From: Phanerodontia chrysosporium
Lineage: Eukaryota; Basidiomycota; Agaricomycetes; Polyporales; Phanerochaetaceae
Assembly: GCA_001910725.1 (NCBI GenBank)
Contig: MJGA01000035.1
Location: 185,582 to 249,581, forward strand
Direction of reading: 5' to 3'
DNA length: 64,000 bases
Shown here: positions 48,638 through 61,485 of the stretch, in pieces
Numbering within the stretch: the first letter of the stretch is position 1
How the letters are laid out: each line of letters starts with the position of its first letter
The notes under the pieces: model-generated
What the model was told of the DNA's origin: nothing
The model's database searches: none
Seen by the model: the letters and a program-made list of their open reading frames with translations, nothing else
Program-made: the position numbers and the translations under genes

Positions 48638-48894
48638 GCAGCTATGGTTTGGACTCGACGCATGCGCACACAGTTGTATCCATGACACACGCACAAAACT
48701 CCTCATTTATCGTACCAATCGTCTATGTATCCGATTACGCTGTATCATCGTCTATAGATGTCCGCTGCACTAGTAGATCATCCTCGGAATACCAACTAGT
48801 TTATTCTGTTCCCAGAACCCGGTGGTGACCTCAAGCCTCGAGGCGGTCTCGGGTGACCTGGGCGTCTGAGCGAGCATGGTTCACCCCGACCTCC

Positions 48895-50193
48895 ATGTCC
48901 TCCCTGAAGCGCAAACGAGAAGAACCCGACGTAGAAACAGCACATGTTAGACGAAACCCCCATGTCCAGATTATTACCGGTAGTAATCTCGACACGCCGT
49001 CTGGTCTCGCGCCTGCTCCCGACTCGGACGTCCTGGACCGGCTGAAGTCTCTTCTGGATGTGTCTCTGCTCACTGACCAAGGCGACCTCTCTTCACGCTT
49101 CGCAGATATCGCAGACATCCTTCTGAATCGAGTAGTGCTCAGCTTGCGCTCAGCCGGCGCGACGACCGACTTCGAGATTCTTGAGCTCGAGTTCTACCTC
49201 TACAAAACCGGGAGTCACGAGGACCCGTTCACGCACGGTGCTGAGGAGCAGCGGGAGAGCGGGAAGTGGTACGCCGTATTCTCCTCGTGTTATCCTTTCC
49301 CGTCATTTCATGAGTGCGGGTACAGGTACTTTCATCGGGCGCCGCGACGCGGTAACACTGAGTCTACGTCCGCTGCCCGTTCTGCGACCGCGGCTGGCGG
49401 GTATCGGGGCGGGACGCGCAAAGGTCTCGACCTGACATTCGGTGGACCTGTAACTTCTGCAAAACCCTGCGAAGTCACGTCTCGCTACTTCACCAAGCCT
49501 GCATCATGTAGCACCACGCCGCCCATCCAGAGCACGACCCGCGGCGGAATACTTTTACGGACACTACGAAATGTCCAGACGTCCAAAGTCTTCTCGGGTC
49601 CCAGCATTCTTGTGGACGAGCTTCTCCGGATCAGCGGCGCGTCCAGCATCTCTCAGCTGGTCAAGACCCTGTGGCAGGAAGACACAACTGCGTTCCCGCC
49701 TTCCGCCCACTCTGGGGACAGGGTCTTCTCGCTCCGTCTGTGCGCGAAGGTCGTGCCTGGGTCGCTCCCGAAGCCTAAGAAGATCTATCGATCTCCGCGC
49801 ATAGGTTTGGATCTCTCCAACTCCAACATCCCCTTGCCTGCAGGATCAGATATGCAAGCGACGCTGGCTCACCCGCGGACGCGCTTCCTGTCCAAGAGAT
49901 ATCGGTTCTTCGTCGAGCCGGGGCTGCTCACGGCAAATGGGCGCGGTCACACGCTCCTTGGCGTGCACGACGACCTTCGAGGTCAGGGCCTGGAAGAACA
50001 TAAGCTGGCTATGCAGCTGGAGAGGATGATGGGGCTGAAGCCGACGACTATGCACAAGTACTTGAATGAATACCGCGCCGGTCGGACGAGCAGCTTGCGA
50101 CCGTTCGTCGGCGCCCAGGGAAAAGGTGCAGGGTCATCGCCTGTCACGTTCCTCCGGCTGCTCGGATGTCTCGACGCGCTCGGAGAAGACTAA
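48895..50193 (+). CDS. Conserved protein of unknown function
   Basis: Translation starts MSSLKRKREEPDVETAHVRR at 48895. One 57-nt intron (49269-49325) is a multiple of three without a stop, so retention would still be open. Spliced, the junction reads SGKWYFHRAPRRG. Conserved-looking motifs: LELEFYLYKTGSHEDPFTHG, GGYRGGTRKGLDLTFGG, RGGILLRTLRNV, a helical SISQLVKTLWQE region and a C-terminus with YRFFVEPGLLT. I have a vague memory of relatives in other eukaryotes annotated as possible DNA glycosylases but cannot support it. The His-Asp-Pro-Phe and Arg-Lys-Gly-Leu-Asp motifs could form an active site. Function unknown. Confidence 0.75.
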   Translation: MSSLKRKREEPDVETAHVRRNPHVQIITGSNLDTPSGLAPAPDSDVLDRLKSLLDVSLLTDQGDLSSRFADIADILLNRVVLSLRSAGATTDFEILELEFYLYKTGSHEDPFTHGAEEQRESGKWYAVFSSCYPFPSFHECGYRYFHRAPRRGNTESTSAARSATAAGGYRGGTRKGLDLTFGGPVTSAKPCEVTSRYFTKPASCSTTPPIQSTTRGGILLRTLRNVQTSKVFSGPSILVDELLRISGASSISQLVKTLWQEDTTAFPPSAHSGDRVFSLRLCAKVVPGSLPKPKKIYRSPRIGLDLSNSNIPLPAGSDMQATLAHPRTRFLSKRYRFFVEPGLLTANGRGHTLLGVHDDLRGQGLEEHKLAMQLERMMGLKPTTMHKYLNEYRAGRTSSLRPFVGAQGKGAGSSPVTFLRLLGCLDALGED

Positions 50194-50817
50194 GTCATAC
50201 AGGAGCTCTTTTAATAGTAAGCGGCTGTGGCCTTTTAAGAGTATGTTGTAAGAGCCTCGACCTACCCGTCGTCATGTACATATATCTTATTGCGATACTG
50301 GCGAGAGAACGGTGAGCAGTTACCTGATATCTGAACAATCTGCGTCTGACTCAACGTTCATGCATAGCACAGAATTATGCAACAGGGACATCTGCTCGTG
50401 TGTTACCTCTTAGCACGTTTGCAGGGTTCTGCGTGTGATAGCGCGACACATCCATGGACCACTTATTCTAGACCTGACTGCTCGAGCACGCGTCCGGGTT
50501 CGCGCAGATCTCTCACGCAGCTGCATCGAGCTCTAGACTCTGCTCCCACCGATCGCAGTAGTGACGTTGTATCTGCGCAAAGGTCTCTCTCGCCCCGGGT
50601 GGTCCAGAACTGTCCATTGCAAAGTCCGCCGGAAGTAGACCAGCGCTGTGCCCCTGTCAGCCTCGACCAAAACGACCCCCGTTCCCTCCTCGCCGCTTCT
50701 CCTGTCAGCCTCCGATGCCCCTCCTCCTTGCCGTGAGTCTCTTCCGACCGCGACTTGAACCTCCGCTCCCCCTGCTACCACTTCGTGCCGGACACGCAGT
50801 GCTCACATACGCCCCAG
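50194..50817. other. Intergenic / promoter of the RhoGAP gene
   Basis: CT-rich upstream region with no supported frame. Confidence 0.35.
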
Positions 50818-53658
50818 ATGCATCTCTTTTCCAAGTCAAAGACAAGGCGTAGCACACTTCCTCCCACCGAGCCTTCCTGGGACGACTGGAAGAACTGGCA
50901 ACACCATGAAACTCCGGACAACGCGGCACCTTCCCGATATCCTGAAGCAGCGCGGCCCACGCCGCGCAGCATTCTCCGAAACAATGAAGGCCTGTCGTCG
51001 CCAGATCGGGAGAGACAAACCCAATGTCCCGTGCGTCCGTCGGCAACCTTCCTTCTGACCGGGAGAAGTCGTTGCCAAGGGATGGCCGTGACCGTTTCCT
51101 CTCTCTGCCAGCGTCGCGTCCCCGCGGCTCGACCGGGAGCAGACAACCCCAACCTAGCGTCGTCCGCAGCCCTGAGCGCGACCTGCTCACGGCCTCCTCG
51201 TCCCTCTCACAGCTTGACGCCCGCCCCGAGTGGCTGCTGCCCCGCGCTGCTCGGATGCGGAGGCTGACCGCATTGCACGGGCTTGCGGTGACGGACCGTT
51301 CTCGCCCGTCGCGCCGTCGCCATACCTCGAGACCAGTGCGTTCACAAACACCTCGCCACGTCTACGCTCGCAGTCAGCCTCTGCCCCGCGGAGCAGGCAC
51401 GGTTCGCCCTCGCCTGCAACTCTCGATGCACGACGCTCTGTGCAGCTGGCACAGCCGTTTCCTCAACCTCCGAAACCACAGGTAATCAAGACTCTGAAGC
51501 GTATCTTGACGGAGGAGACGAAGACATTCAAGGTGCACGATTATATCGAGGTGGAGGAGCTCATGAGCGGCAGGTTGTGGGACGGCGAGGACGAGCTACC
51601 GGTGGACTGCGTGCGGGATAAGGCAGACGAGGACTCAGGCACGATGGGGTATGGAGGAGGGAGAGAAGGGAGAGACGCCTCATGGAACGCGTTAATCGAG
51701 AAATTCGCCGTAGAGACGGAAGTAAGTATGCCGTCTTTTCAGTTACAGCGTGCTGACTTGGGACCGCTCTCAGGCGTGTTCGGTTCATATCTTCAGGACT
51801 TACCCGACTACGCCATGACGCCGGTTGTCATTGGCGGTTATAGACACCATATCCCTGAAGTCGTACACGCTTGTACCGACGAATTGTACAAGACGGGTAC
51901 GTAAAGAAAAATCTCCAAGGCCTCGTTGCTGATGAAGTGGGCAGGTATCTACCGACACGACCTCTTTCGCACCTTACCGAACCGTAGTCGCCTGCTCAAT
52001 CTGGTAGCGTATTTCGACTCCCTCAGCAATATGCTCAGCTCTCCTCTCGGTCTTCGCTGCCGAATTTTCAATCTTCGTCATCATCTTCCAAGGCCCGTCT
52101 GTCGCTACACTGCGAATCCTACGCTGAAGTCTGCGCGCTCTTGGTGACTTATCTCACCTCTTTACCAATGCCGCTTATCCACCGCTCCCTGGTTGATGCA
52201 CTTTGGGCGTGGTGTGTATCGCCGTCCATCATTCGTGCCGAGCAATGCCAACGACGACATGGAGACGATGACGCATCTGAGTCATCGTCCTCAGACTCTG
52301 ACATTGACGAGGACACACCAAACTACAGCGCTCGAGTTCGCAAGCGGGAGGAAGCGCTGCTCAATCTCCCACCTCTTCGTGTACAAATTGACATCGCCCG
52401 TCAAGTGTTGCTCTTACTACCTCGCCGGCACTTCTCCCTCCTACTATGCTTACTCACGTTTTTCGCCACGCTACAAATCTGTCCGGATAACGGCCTCACC
52501 CCCGAAGATGTTGGGCGCATATTCGGCGGAGCGATTGTTGGGGGCAGAACTCGCAAGGGTGCGATGACACAAGACCAGGAGGATGACGATGGCCCAGCGG
52601 AAGGATCGGAAGGCAAGGTTGGCGAGCAGAAGGACGAGCGAGGCGTGCGAGCGATGCGGGAGAAGGATCAGAAGGGCCAGAAGATCGTGGCGTGGCTCCT
52701 CAGGCATTGGGAGCAGATCTCCACCGCGTACGAGACAGGGGACGAGGAGCGGTTCGGGCGACGCCGCAGTCTCGTGACTTCTCCGTCTCGCAGCAGCACG
52801 CAGGAAGACACGCAGAGGGTGCGTTCGCAGTCGTGCTCAATAGTCGACTCTAGATCGACACCAACGGGACAGAGCAACTCCAGACAGCCCCGGCGGCAGG
52901 CTGCCGTCGATAAGCGAGGGAACCGCCTGTCGATACCTAGACGAGACGAGGACGACCAGAGCCCTCAGCCGGGAATGAAGCACCGTCAAGTCTATATTGA
53001 TCGTGACGGCGAGAAGAAACGGCGAATGGCGGCGGAGCCGTCGACAGATAGTTCAGAATCGGACGATTATGGTGCTCCTCTGTCGCCACTGGAGTCGAAC
53101 CGCAGGTTATCCCAGTCCGCTCCTTCCGCGGTCCCTGTACAGGGCCGAGAGGATTTCCGTCACTCGGTCGGGCTTGGACTGCCTTTCGCGTCGCCTACGG
53201 CTCCGCGAATAGAACTGCCCGAAGACGCGATGGACAACAAGTTGTTCAACACAACTGCGCCCTTTGGCCTAGCCATCGACGTTGACGACGACGTTAGCAT
53301 CTATTCAACTGGTGAGGGTAAATCCTCGACACCCGTGATATGGTATTGACCCGTGAGTACAGACAGCACTGAGGAGGTGTACGACATGTACAGCAGCAGC
53401 TTACTCCAGGAGCCGCTGCCAAAGCTTGAACAGGAGCTAGATGCGATACTCGCCGACACTCATCCTGTCCCACCGCTGCACTGGTCGAAGCCGCAAGGCG
53501 GAGAGGACGTTCACGTGGATGCAACTGCCGCGTCACGGTATGTGCTCGAGCGAGAGAATGCAGAGCTTCGGAAGCGGCTGCAGGAGGCTTTAGGCCAGCG
53601 AGACGAAGCTCGCAAGGTGCTGGACGCTATGCGAGGGTTGGTGGGTAGTAGCCAGTGA
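50818..53658 (+). CDS. RhoGAP-domain protein
   Basis: The ATG at 50818 opens MHLFSKSKTRRSTLPPTEPS, followed by a disordered basic N-terminus. The RhoGAP domain spans about 51730-52560 across several introns: GVFGSYLQDLPDYAMTPVVIGG, HHIPEVVHACTDELYKTG, YRHDLFRTLPNRSRLLNLV, TYLTSLPMPLIHRSLVDALW, then PDNGLTPEDVGRIFGGAIVGG. The arginine in LFRTLPNRSR sits where the catalytic arginine finger region is expected, but I cannot fix it. A long Ser/Asp-rich tail follows. A last intron (53312-53362) joins a C-terminal coiled coil (RYVLERENAELRKRLQEALGQ). Two single-base losses in C runs (near 51021 and 51229) break the N-terminal frame. It probably acts on Rho/Rac/Cdc42 GTPases in polarity. Confidence 0.8.
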
Positions 53659-53941
53659 GGACGCATGTAATGTTGCTTCCAACGCAATTCAACGAGTTTG
53701 AATACACGCCACCATGCCCTGCAATCCGTAGTGAAGGTCGTTTCCTCCGAGTGTACACATTTAGTTGAGATCCGATTGCCCTCCATTACTACAAGGATAT
53801 CGTACACCATTACTATACACAATCCGCCGAGGGTCAAAGCCGTTACTAGATACATGTCCGCGGGGAGATATCACAACATCCTGATGTGCACAGAGCAGTA
53901 AAACAAAGATCTGAACGTCGTCAACCGATCCCATCCGCGTG

Positions 53942-56900
53942 CTATCCAACAGGTTGCCCAACCGCAAACATGACATTTCCGCCCTGTTGTCGAACGATCT
54001 GATCCATGATCGCTAGCTCCTCCGCACTAAAGTCGAGAGCAACTTGAGAGTGAATGTGGGGGTCGAACTGGTATCCAACGCCGAGCTCGGGTACGCCAAA
54101 CGCCATCATATCTGCGGGCGTCGGCTGCGAGTGGGTATGCGACGACGGCTGGCCTGCAGAACTTCCGCCGCCAACGACATCCGCTACCATGTTCATCTGC
54201 TGGCTCAAATTGAACGAGTATCCGACGTCGAGGTCCATATCCGTGCCCGGGTGCAAGTTGGGATGCGAAGGGTGTGGGCGGTGCGAGAACGAAATCTGCT
54301 CGATAGTCGGACTGGGCAGCGTAGACGATGTGGATGCGAAGAACTCCTTCGGGCCAGTCAGCGCCGGCCAGCCGAGCGTTGACACGGTCGGGCTCCCAGG
54401 GAAATAGTGAAGCTCGTTCAATCCGGGTCCGCCGTTTGGAGGAGAGAGAGGGCCAGGCGGCGAGATACCAGAAGTGAACGATGAGGACGAAGACTCGTCC
54501 GTAACGCTACCATTGCGCTTTCGGCCGATGCTCGACGCGCTGGAGTTCGCGCGTGCCCGTGCACGCTTGTCAACGTTTTGCAGCTCAAGCTTGAGATTCG
54601 CGTCGCCGCTGCGCAGCAAGAGGCGCGGCTTCAAAGTTTCGTCGAAGAAGTTGAGGAGGATCTCACGCGCGCACTCGGCTGTTTCCCACGAGTGACCGAT
54701 GATAGCGAGGTACTCGAGGCAGGTCTCAACCTGCGAGAGTGAAGATGCGAGCGTGACACGTCCGAGCCGCGGGCCGGAGATCGCCTGGATGGCCGAGAGG
54801 ACAAACACAGTGCCCGCGGAGAATGTGAACTGCACATGCGTGGTCGAGACGTAGCGGAGGTTGTAATTGTTGTGCCAGATCCCAAGCAGTAGCATCATGT
54901 TCTCAGCGGCCCTGTTACAGAGCTGAGGATTCGGATAAGACGATGCAATTAGTACGTCAGATGCGGACGGACCTCTGACTAACAAGCTCACCTTAACATG
55001 ATCGATATCCACGTTTCCTGGCTTGGTACGTCGATAGAACGGCCTATGTAGAAGGATGAACAGCCACCAAAACATGAGATGCACGGTGAGCCTGTGCGGG
55101 AGCGCGGAAGGACGGGTGGCCGCTGTGAGATCAACCTCAGGCGCCAGAGAATCTTTCCAGGCGTTGAGTTCGATACTAAGTGGGAATGTGAGTATGCTAT
55201 ATGTGACGGCCATGCGGATGCGAGACGTACTCGAGCTCACTAACGACCTGCAGATTTGGGTGCCGGAAATCGGTCCCTAGACCGTTCCTGGAGGTATCTC
55301 CGTTAGTACAAGTGCGCATACCATCGACCGCGGGACTTACACAAAGTCCATTACCCTACGTCCGATCCGTAAGAGCTCGCACGTCGCCTGAAAAACACTT
55401 GCGATATTGCTTTTCTGCGGTGGCAATCCGGATGGTTCCCACACCCATGGCTCGTGATCGAACTCGGAGTCAACGAACGGGACGGGGATGACAGGCTCCT
55501 TTGGTGGTGCCATCGCGCAATCGCGGCCGATATACAGCGACCAGCATACGTCCTGTAAGCTCCAATTGAGTCCATATTCCAGGTCGTAAGACGAGTCTCG
55601 CGCACCTGGCAAAATGTAGTCCAGTACGCCCAGTTCCGATTGTGCATGTCCGACTCCTTGATACGCCCAGACTTGACGAGCGACGAACAGTCGATCTGTA
55701 GACCGACTAGATCACCAACGACGTCAGACTGTGCTCCTGCGCGCGCATTAATTTGGGTGCTCACGAGCTTGCGTCATGCGGCCGGCCATGCCTACGAATG
55801 GTAAGCATCGCGCCCTCATAGATGCGGAGATCGCTACATACCGGCATAGAGATAGCCAAGGCTCTGCTCTCCCCGGCTCGAATGGAACGTGCTGAGCAGG
55901 CTCAGCGCGCTCACGACAGAGACGTTCGGTGTCAGAGAGTCCTTCTCAAGGTAACTTTTTGCGCGACGCGCATATAGTCTGCGAAACTCGATGTCATGCA
56001 CACGCGGGTCGTCCGAATACGCCGTCGCGAGCGCGAGGAGCGCGTTGTGGAGCATTGGAGAGTAATGGCTGAGTCTCGGCGGTGGCGCGGATGGTGGCGA
56101 CGAAAGTGCGCGATGCATGTCGCGGAGGAAGAGACTGGGGATGACTCGGAAGCACCAAGAGGTGCAAAACCGGAACAACAGGTCAAGCAGCCTGAGTATA
56201 ACGGCTGTAGTCAGACTCAACGACATGAGACAGGTTGAGCTGAAGCGCACCTATCATGCTCCGCGCGCGAGAGTGGTGCTTCTGGTGGAAGGTAGCGATT
56301 CCAATCGAATACAGGCGTGGGGGACTCATGGACGATCTGGGTATTACTTTCTGAGGGCCCCGGGCCGTCTGTGTGTCGTTCGGGCGCAAGACGGTAAGCC
56401 GACGTCGGGCCATACACCTCGAGATCGCCATTTTGCAACTGCGGGCGCGCGTACGATGATGAAGGGCATGGGAGAATGCATGGCGTTCGTAGGCGAGCGA
56501 GGGACGAACCACGCAGGCGTCGGTGGACAGCCCACGTGCGAGCGCGAATGATGAGGGCGTCAACGTGATCACGGCGACGACGGCGACGACGAGTTGTGAT
56601 GAGCAGTCAAAAGGACGGATGATGCATAGTAATTAGAGGCGCACATGGATCCTAGGATGTGCGGACGTACCACTAGATGCCTTGTGGGCGCAATAAGCTG
56701 TTCAATCTCTGAGTCTACGTCCGAGTCACCTCCTGGGTCCAAATCATCTTCGCCATTGGGTATACTGTCGTCGTGCTCTTCAAACTTAGTGATAGGGACG
56801 GATGCGGGGAAAGAGACGACGACTGCCTCGTCGCATCCGAGACAGAACCCGATCGCCGTGTCTGGCCACGAGAACCTGAGAGTTCGCCTTCGAGTTCCTT

Positions 56901-57256
56901 CACGCGAGCCTCGAGGCTCTTGATATGGTTTACGAGACTTTCAAAGTGTTGCTGGGTCCGAGCCTTTTTTGCTGTCTCCCGTCCCCAGGTGCACTGCGCG
57001 GGTGGTCAGTTCTCTGGGATGAGCGTGGCATGCATAGACCACCAACCTCGTCCGCCCTTCCAGAGTCGCGGCAAGGCCCACAAACGGGCTGCTGGCCGTC
57101 GCACTTGCTCTTGCTATTGGGGGATGAGCACGGTGACTAAGATCAGCGGCAATGCGGGGAAGAGAGAACTAACCGACGGCGGCAGTGGTTACAGGCCTGG
57201 CGAGCGTAGGTTCCGCGACCGGAACCCGTCTTTGCGGGCTTCCGCTCTTCCTTCAT
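53942..57256 (-). CDS. Zn2Cys6 fungal transcription factor (XlnR-like architecture)
   Basis: The ATG at 57256 gives MKEERKPAKTGSGRGTYARQ. The binuclear zinc cluster is spread over exons as ACNHCRRR, then KSKCDGQQPVCGPCRDSG and CTWGRETAKKARTQQHF, with a coiled coil HIKSLEARVKELEGEL after it. An acidic stretch (EEHDDSIPNGEDDLDPGGDSD) follows. Middle exons (55337-56572) encode the fungal_trans helices, including YSPMLHNALLALATAYSDD and RRLYARRAKSYLEKD. The last two exons (55240-53942) contain MFWWLFILLHRPFYRR, FSAGTVFVLSAIQAISG and a Ser/Gly/Pro-rich C-terminus. It presumably acts in the nucleus as an activator, with unknown targets. One frame slip near 56860 is likely an error. Confidence 0.8.
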
Positions 57257-58633
57257 GGTTACAGGGAGTCGTGAGCGGGGAGGGTCGAGGTCGGTGTAGG
57301 AGGCAAGCGTGAGCTCGACGAGCGGGCCTTGCCAGGGGCCCAGAATCGTGTGGTTAGGGTTAGGTACACCCGCGATCGAAAGCGCGACAGCTGACGGAGG
57401 CCAATTACAAATCAGCAAAGTGCGGGGAGCCGTCAAGGAACGTCTGGCGCACACGACCTTCCACGACGAGCACCAGCCCTCAGACGTCGCCGACGACCTC
57501 GAGAACAACGAAAGCTTGGCAACCCAGCCTGGGATATATACGCGAGGGAGCCTGGCTCTGATGGCGGCTGGCGTCGGCACAGTCCCTGGGTATGTTCACC
57601 CATGTATCACCCCAAGTGTGTCAGGAACGACATCGCCCACAGACACCTCACGGCCAGCATACTCCTAATCCACAAGCTGTATATCCGCCCCGATATCGCG
57701 GTCATTTCACGCCTTAGCCTCCTCTACTCTCTGCTTGATCAGCGTCGACTTGCGCAGCCTGTAGGAGATTTCCCCATTCAATTGTTCAACTCCGGCCACG
57801 CTCGCGAGATACCGCAGAACGCGGTGCAACCTTTGCCAATGCTGGCGGGCCGTAAGAACCGCCCCAGCGGTCCAGAGAGCCGTATACGCGATTCGCTATG
57901 ACCCAGGTTCTCGACTCCGCACGCGTTGGAGGAAGCGTCATTCTCCACAAGCAAACCCAGGCTAAACACCGCTCGCTCTTGTGGCGAGATGACGAGCATA
58001 TGGGAAGAGTAATAGGATCGTCCAGGCAGTACCCAGTGAGTACATTTCATCATCGCAAGTTACCTCCTTCCTCCCGGCTTGTATCTTAGTCGCCTGTCTA
58101 CCTATCTATGAGTTTTACTAGCACAAACGTACACGCACACGAAGTCGAAGATTTAGCCATGCTGTGTATGATGGAGCTGCGCCTGCCTTTCGGCCGAGTC
58201 GTCCAGGGAGATATCAAGCTTCACTGGCGTCTGAGGTCGACATCTTGTCTTATCTCATACCGCGTCGCGCACCGCGGACTGCACCCGGGTTTGACGACGT
58301 TCCCTTCCAACCATGACCATGTTCAAAAGTGCTGCTGCTCGCCGTCGTCGACGTCGACGCCGCGGATGTCGTGTGCCTCGCGAGCACAAGTGGGGTAGAG
58401 GCGCCGGCAGAAAGATTGACCAGCATATATTGCGCGAGCTGCCGCTCACGGCAAAGGGAGTCAGTACAAATTTGCAGAGGCCAGCACTTCGCTTTCCTAC
58501 CCTCTTCTCCTCCCCCAAACCGCCCTCTCGCAGGCCCCTTCAGCGCGTCGCACGCAGGGAGCGCACCTCCTCTCCAGCGCACGCACGCCGGTGGACGAGT
58601 CCCCGTCGCAAGACCTAGACGCCCACTTCGACC
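57257..58633. other. Divergent promoter region, TF / amino-acid permease
   Basis: No supported gene. Short frames exist on both strands but none has family features. A TATA-like gcatatattgc at about 58423-58433 lies about 200 bases before the permease ATG. Confidence 0.4.
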
Positions 58634-60837
58634 ATGCCCTCCGCATCCGGCTCAGGCGCGCCCCCGGCGTACGCCTCCAAGCCTTCCAGCGCGTCCTCGC
58701 TTGCCGAGAAGCATTCTGAAGTCGACACGGAGAAGAAGGCCCCCGCTGCCGCCAGCGTGAACGTCGCCGAGGAGGACCTGTCCCGGCCCGCCTGGCAGAG
58801 GATCGTCGCAGGCGATGCGAAGGAGGGCTATGACACCCAGCGGGCCCTCAATACGAGGCACATCATGATGATTGGTGCGTCTCCCCTTCTGTCAGAGAGC
58901 TTTCCTGGCCTAACGTCGCGCTATAGCCATCGGAGGAACGATTCGGAACGGGTATTTTCCTCAGTGCAGGATCGGTACGTCACGCTACGCATAGTCGTGT
59001 AAGCGAATCTGCTCATTCAGGAACTCTACGCCAGGCTGTGTCAGTAGCAGGACCTGCGAGTGCACTCCTGTCGTATCTCATTACCGGTATCTTCTGTTAC
59101 GGGGTTGTCATTACGCTGTACGTGTATGCGGATTTGCTTGTATTTCCGACACTGACACGGTCTATCGACAGCGGAGAGATGGCTTCCTACATTCCCGTTA
59201 CGGGCACATTCGCTACATTCGCCTCTCGCTTCGTGTCACCTTCGTTAGGTTTCACTCTTGGTAAGTCTTCCTTTACCTTGGAGTGATCTTCTATACTAAA
59301 TGCTTCACTAGGCTGGAACTACTGGCTTCAATGGGCTCTGTCTATTCGTACGTGGTAGTCGCATACGTCCCTAGAAGTAGACGTTTACATCCGTCCTGCA
59401 GCTAGCGAACTGACGGCTGCGGCGGTCATTCTTCAGGTATGTCTTCACGAACAGCTTGTATCCAACCCGACTGAGCGATCCTTTGCAGTACTGGACAACC
59501 AAGCTCCAAACCTGGGAATGGGCTATCATTATCATTGTCCCCATTTTTGCGATGCAGCTCATTCACGTCCGTGTCTACGGTACGTACGTGCGTTTCGGTG
59601 ACTGTATGCGCACTCACCCGGCTATGCAGGCGAGTCCGAGTACTGGTTCGCGCTCATCAAGGTTGTTATGATCATCCTCTTCATCATCGTCGGCCTCATC
59701 TACGACTGGGGAGGCGTCATCGGCCACCCGGACCGGCCTCGCCAACTTCAGGAACGGCCAGGCCTTCCATGGCGGCTTCAAGGCGTTTGCGCAGACGTTC
59801 GTGTACGCCTTCTACTCATACGGAGGTGTCGAGCTTGTCTCGCTTGCGGCCGGCGAATCGAACCGCCCCCACATTACGATCCCTCGCGCGGTCAAGGCGA
59901 CCTTCTTCCGCATCATCTTCTTCTACGTCCTGACGATGCTCACCATCGGCCTGTGTATCGCGTGGAACGACCCTACGTTATTGAACGCGTCCAGCAGTAA
60001 GTCCGAATATCATCTTCCTCAGTCTGGGTGTTGACCCTTGGCATCAGACTCGGACGTCGCGTCGTCGCCCATCACCGTCGTCTTCGTCCGTGCCGGCTGG
60101 GGTGCCGCGGTCCACATCGTGAACGCGGTCCTTCTCACTGCTGTGCTCTCTGCCACCAACTCTTGCTTCTATGCGTCGTCGCGCATGCTGCTGGCGCTCG
60201 CGCGGTCAGGACAGGCCCCGCGCGTGTTCGGCTACTGCAACAAGCGTGGGGTGCCGATCCCTGCGAACCTGCTCACGCTCCTCATCGCGTGCCTCACGTT
60301 CCTGACGACGATCTGGGGCGACGGTGTCGTCTTCACGTGGTTCATCAACCTCACCGGCATCTCGTCGCTGCTCGTGTGGGGAACAATCGGTGTCATTTCG
60401 ATGCGGTTCCGGAGCGCGTGGAAGGCGCAGGGCCGGGACATGAGCGACCTGCCGTACCGGCAGCCGCTGTACCCTGTGTTGCGATCCTGGTCGTCGTGCT
60501 TTGCGTGCTCATGTTCGCGGCGCAGGGCTATGCGAGCGTGATCGAGCAGCCGTTCAGCGTGCGGAACATCATCGCGACGTACATCGGCCTCGTGCTGTAC
60601 ATCGTCGCGTACATCGGATACGCGCTCTGGGAAAAGTTTGTGTACAAGGTGCCACACCACTTTGTGCCGCTCATGGAGGTCGACCTCGACACGGACGCGG
60701 TCTGGCGCCCCGGCGAGGGCAAGCTCGTGCGGGAGCAGGAGGCCGAGGAGGAGCGTCTCCGCGACGAGATCGAGGCGCAGAACCCAGGATGGCGGTACTA
60801 CTGGCGTCGGGCGACGCGGTACATCGACTTCCTATGA
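58634..60837 (+). CDS. Amino-acid permease (AAP/YAT type, APC superfamily)
   Basis: Eight or so exons with introns near 50 nt. The N-terminus is cytoplasmic (EEDLSRPAWQRIVAGD, DTQRALNTRHIMMI), followed by TM1 with the GGTI...TGIFLSAG signature. Further segments: GPASALLSYLITGIFCYGVV, GEMASYIPVTGTFATFASRF, GWNYWLQWALSI, ALIKVVMIILFIIVGLIYDWGG, FVYAFYSYGGVELVSLAAGES, PRAVKATFFRIIFFYVLTML, NAVLLTAVLSATNSCFYASS, RMLLALARSGQAP and FINLTGISSLLVWG, with two more helices. The family has 12 TM segments. Frames slip at about 58950, 59020, 59735-59745 (two positions) and 60475, mostly G/C-run losses. A plasma-membrane H+/amino-acid symporter with unknown specificity. Confidence 0.85.
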
Positions 60838-61485
60838 TGCTCACGAGTGTCACGACTAGATGCTGTAGCTGTTGTAGTGCGAGAAGAAGGGAAAAGGAAC
60901 TTTGGTGTATGTTGTGTTAATGCGTATATCTATAGACGAAGCCTGTCTTTTCTGTTTGTATATAGTCTCTAATTGTAAAAGCTGCTCACGGTATCTGTCT
61001 ACTGTAATCAAGCACATCCCTCCCGATCTTTAGCGTGATGCTGCTGATGTTCACATCACGGTGTGCACCATTTAGCTCGCGTTGGCGTGTCCGCGAAGGC
61101 CCCGAGGGGACAGCTGCTCGCCAGTGGCGAGCACACCGCACGGGTGACATCGAGCTCGCTGTAATCCCGCAAGAATCGACCGTAAATACCATCGCGTGGA
61201 TCAGCTGGCAGCACGTCGTCGCTGCGAAGGCTGTCGTCGCAGCGAACGAGTTGCGACTCGGCCCGTGCGGACATCAGCTCCGCGACGCGTGACTCGTGAT
61301 GTGACGACACGCGACTCTGCCAGGTGCCCCGCTCTGAGGTCACCCATTGACCACGACCACCGATGACCTCAGAGGGCACACAGCACCTTGTGCTTCCCCC
61401 GCCTTCGATTCAGTCAAAGGTCGAACATAAGGACCGCCATGGCTCCCCTCGTCCACCGCCATCGAGCTCAACTCGGAAGCCAGTC
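60838..61485. other. Intergenic / promoter of the GH35 gene
   Basis: Nothing recognised with confidence. Confidence 0.35.
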
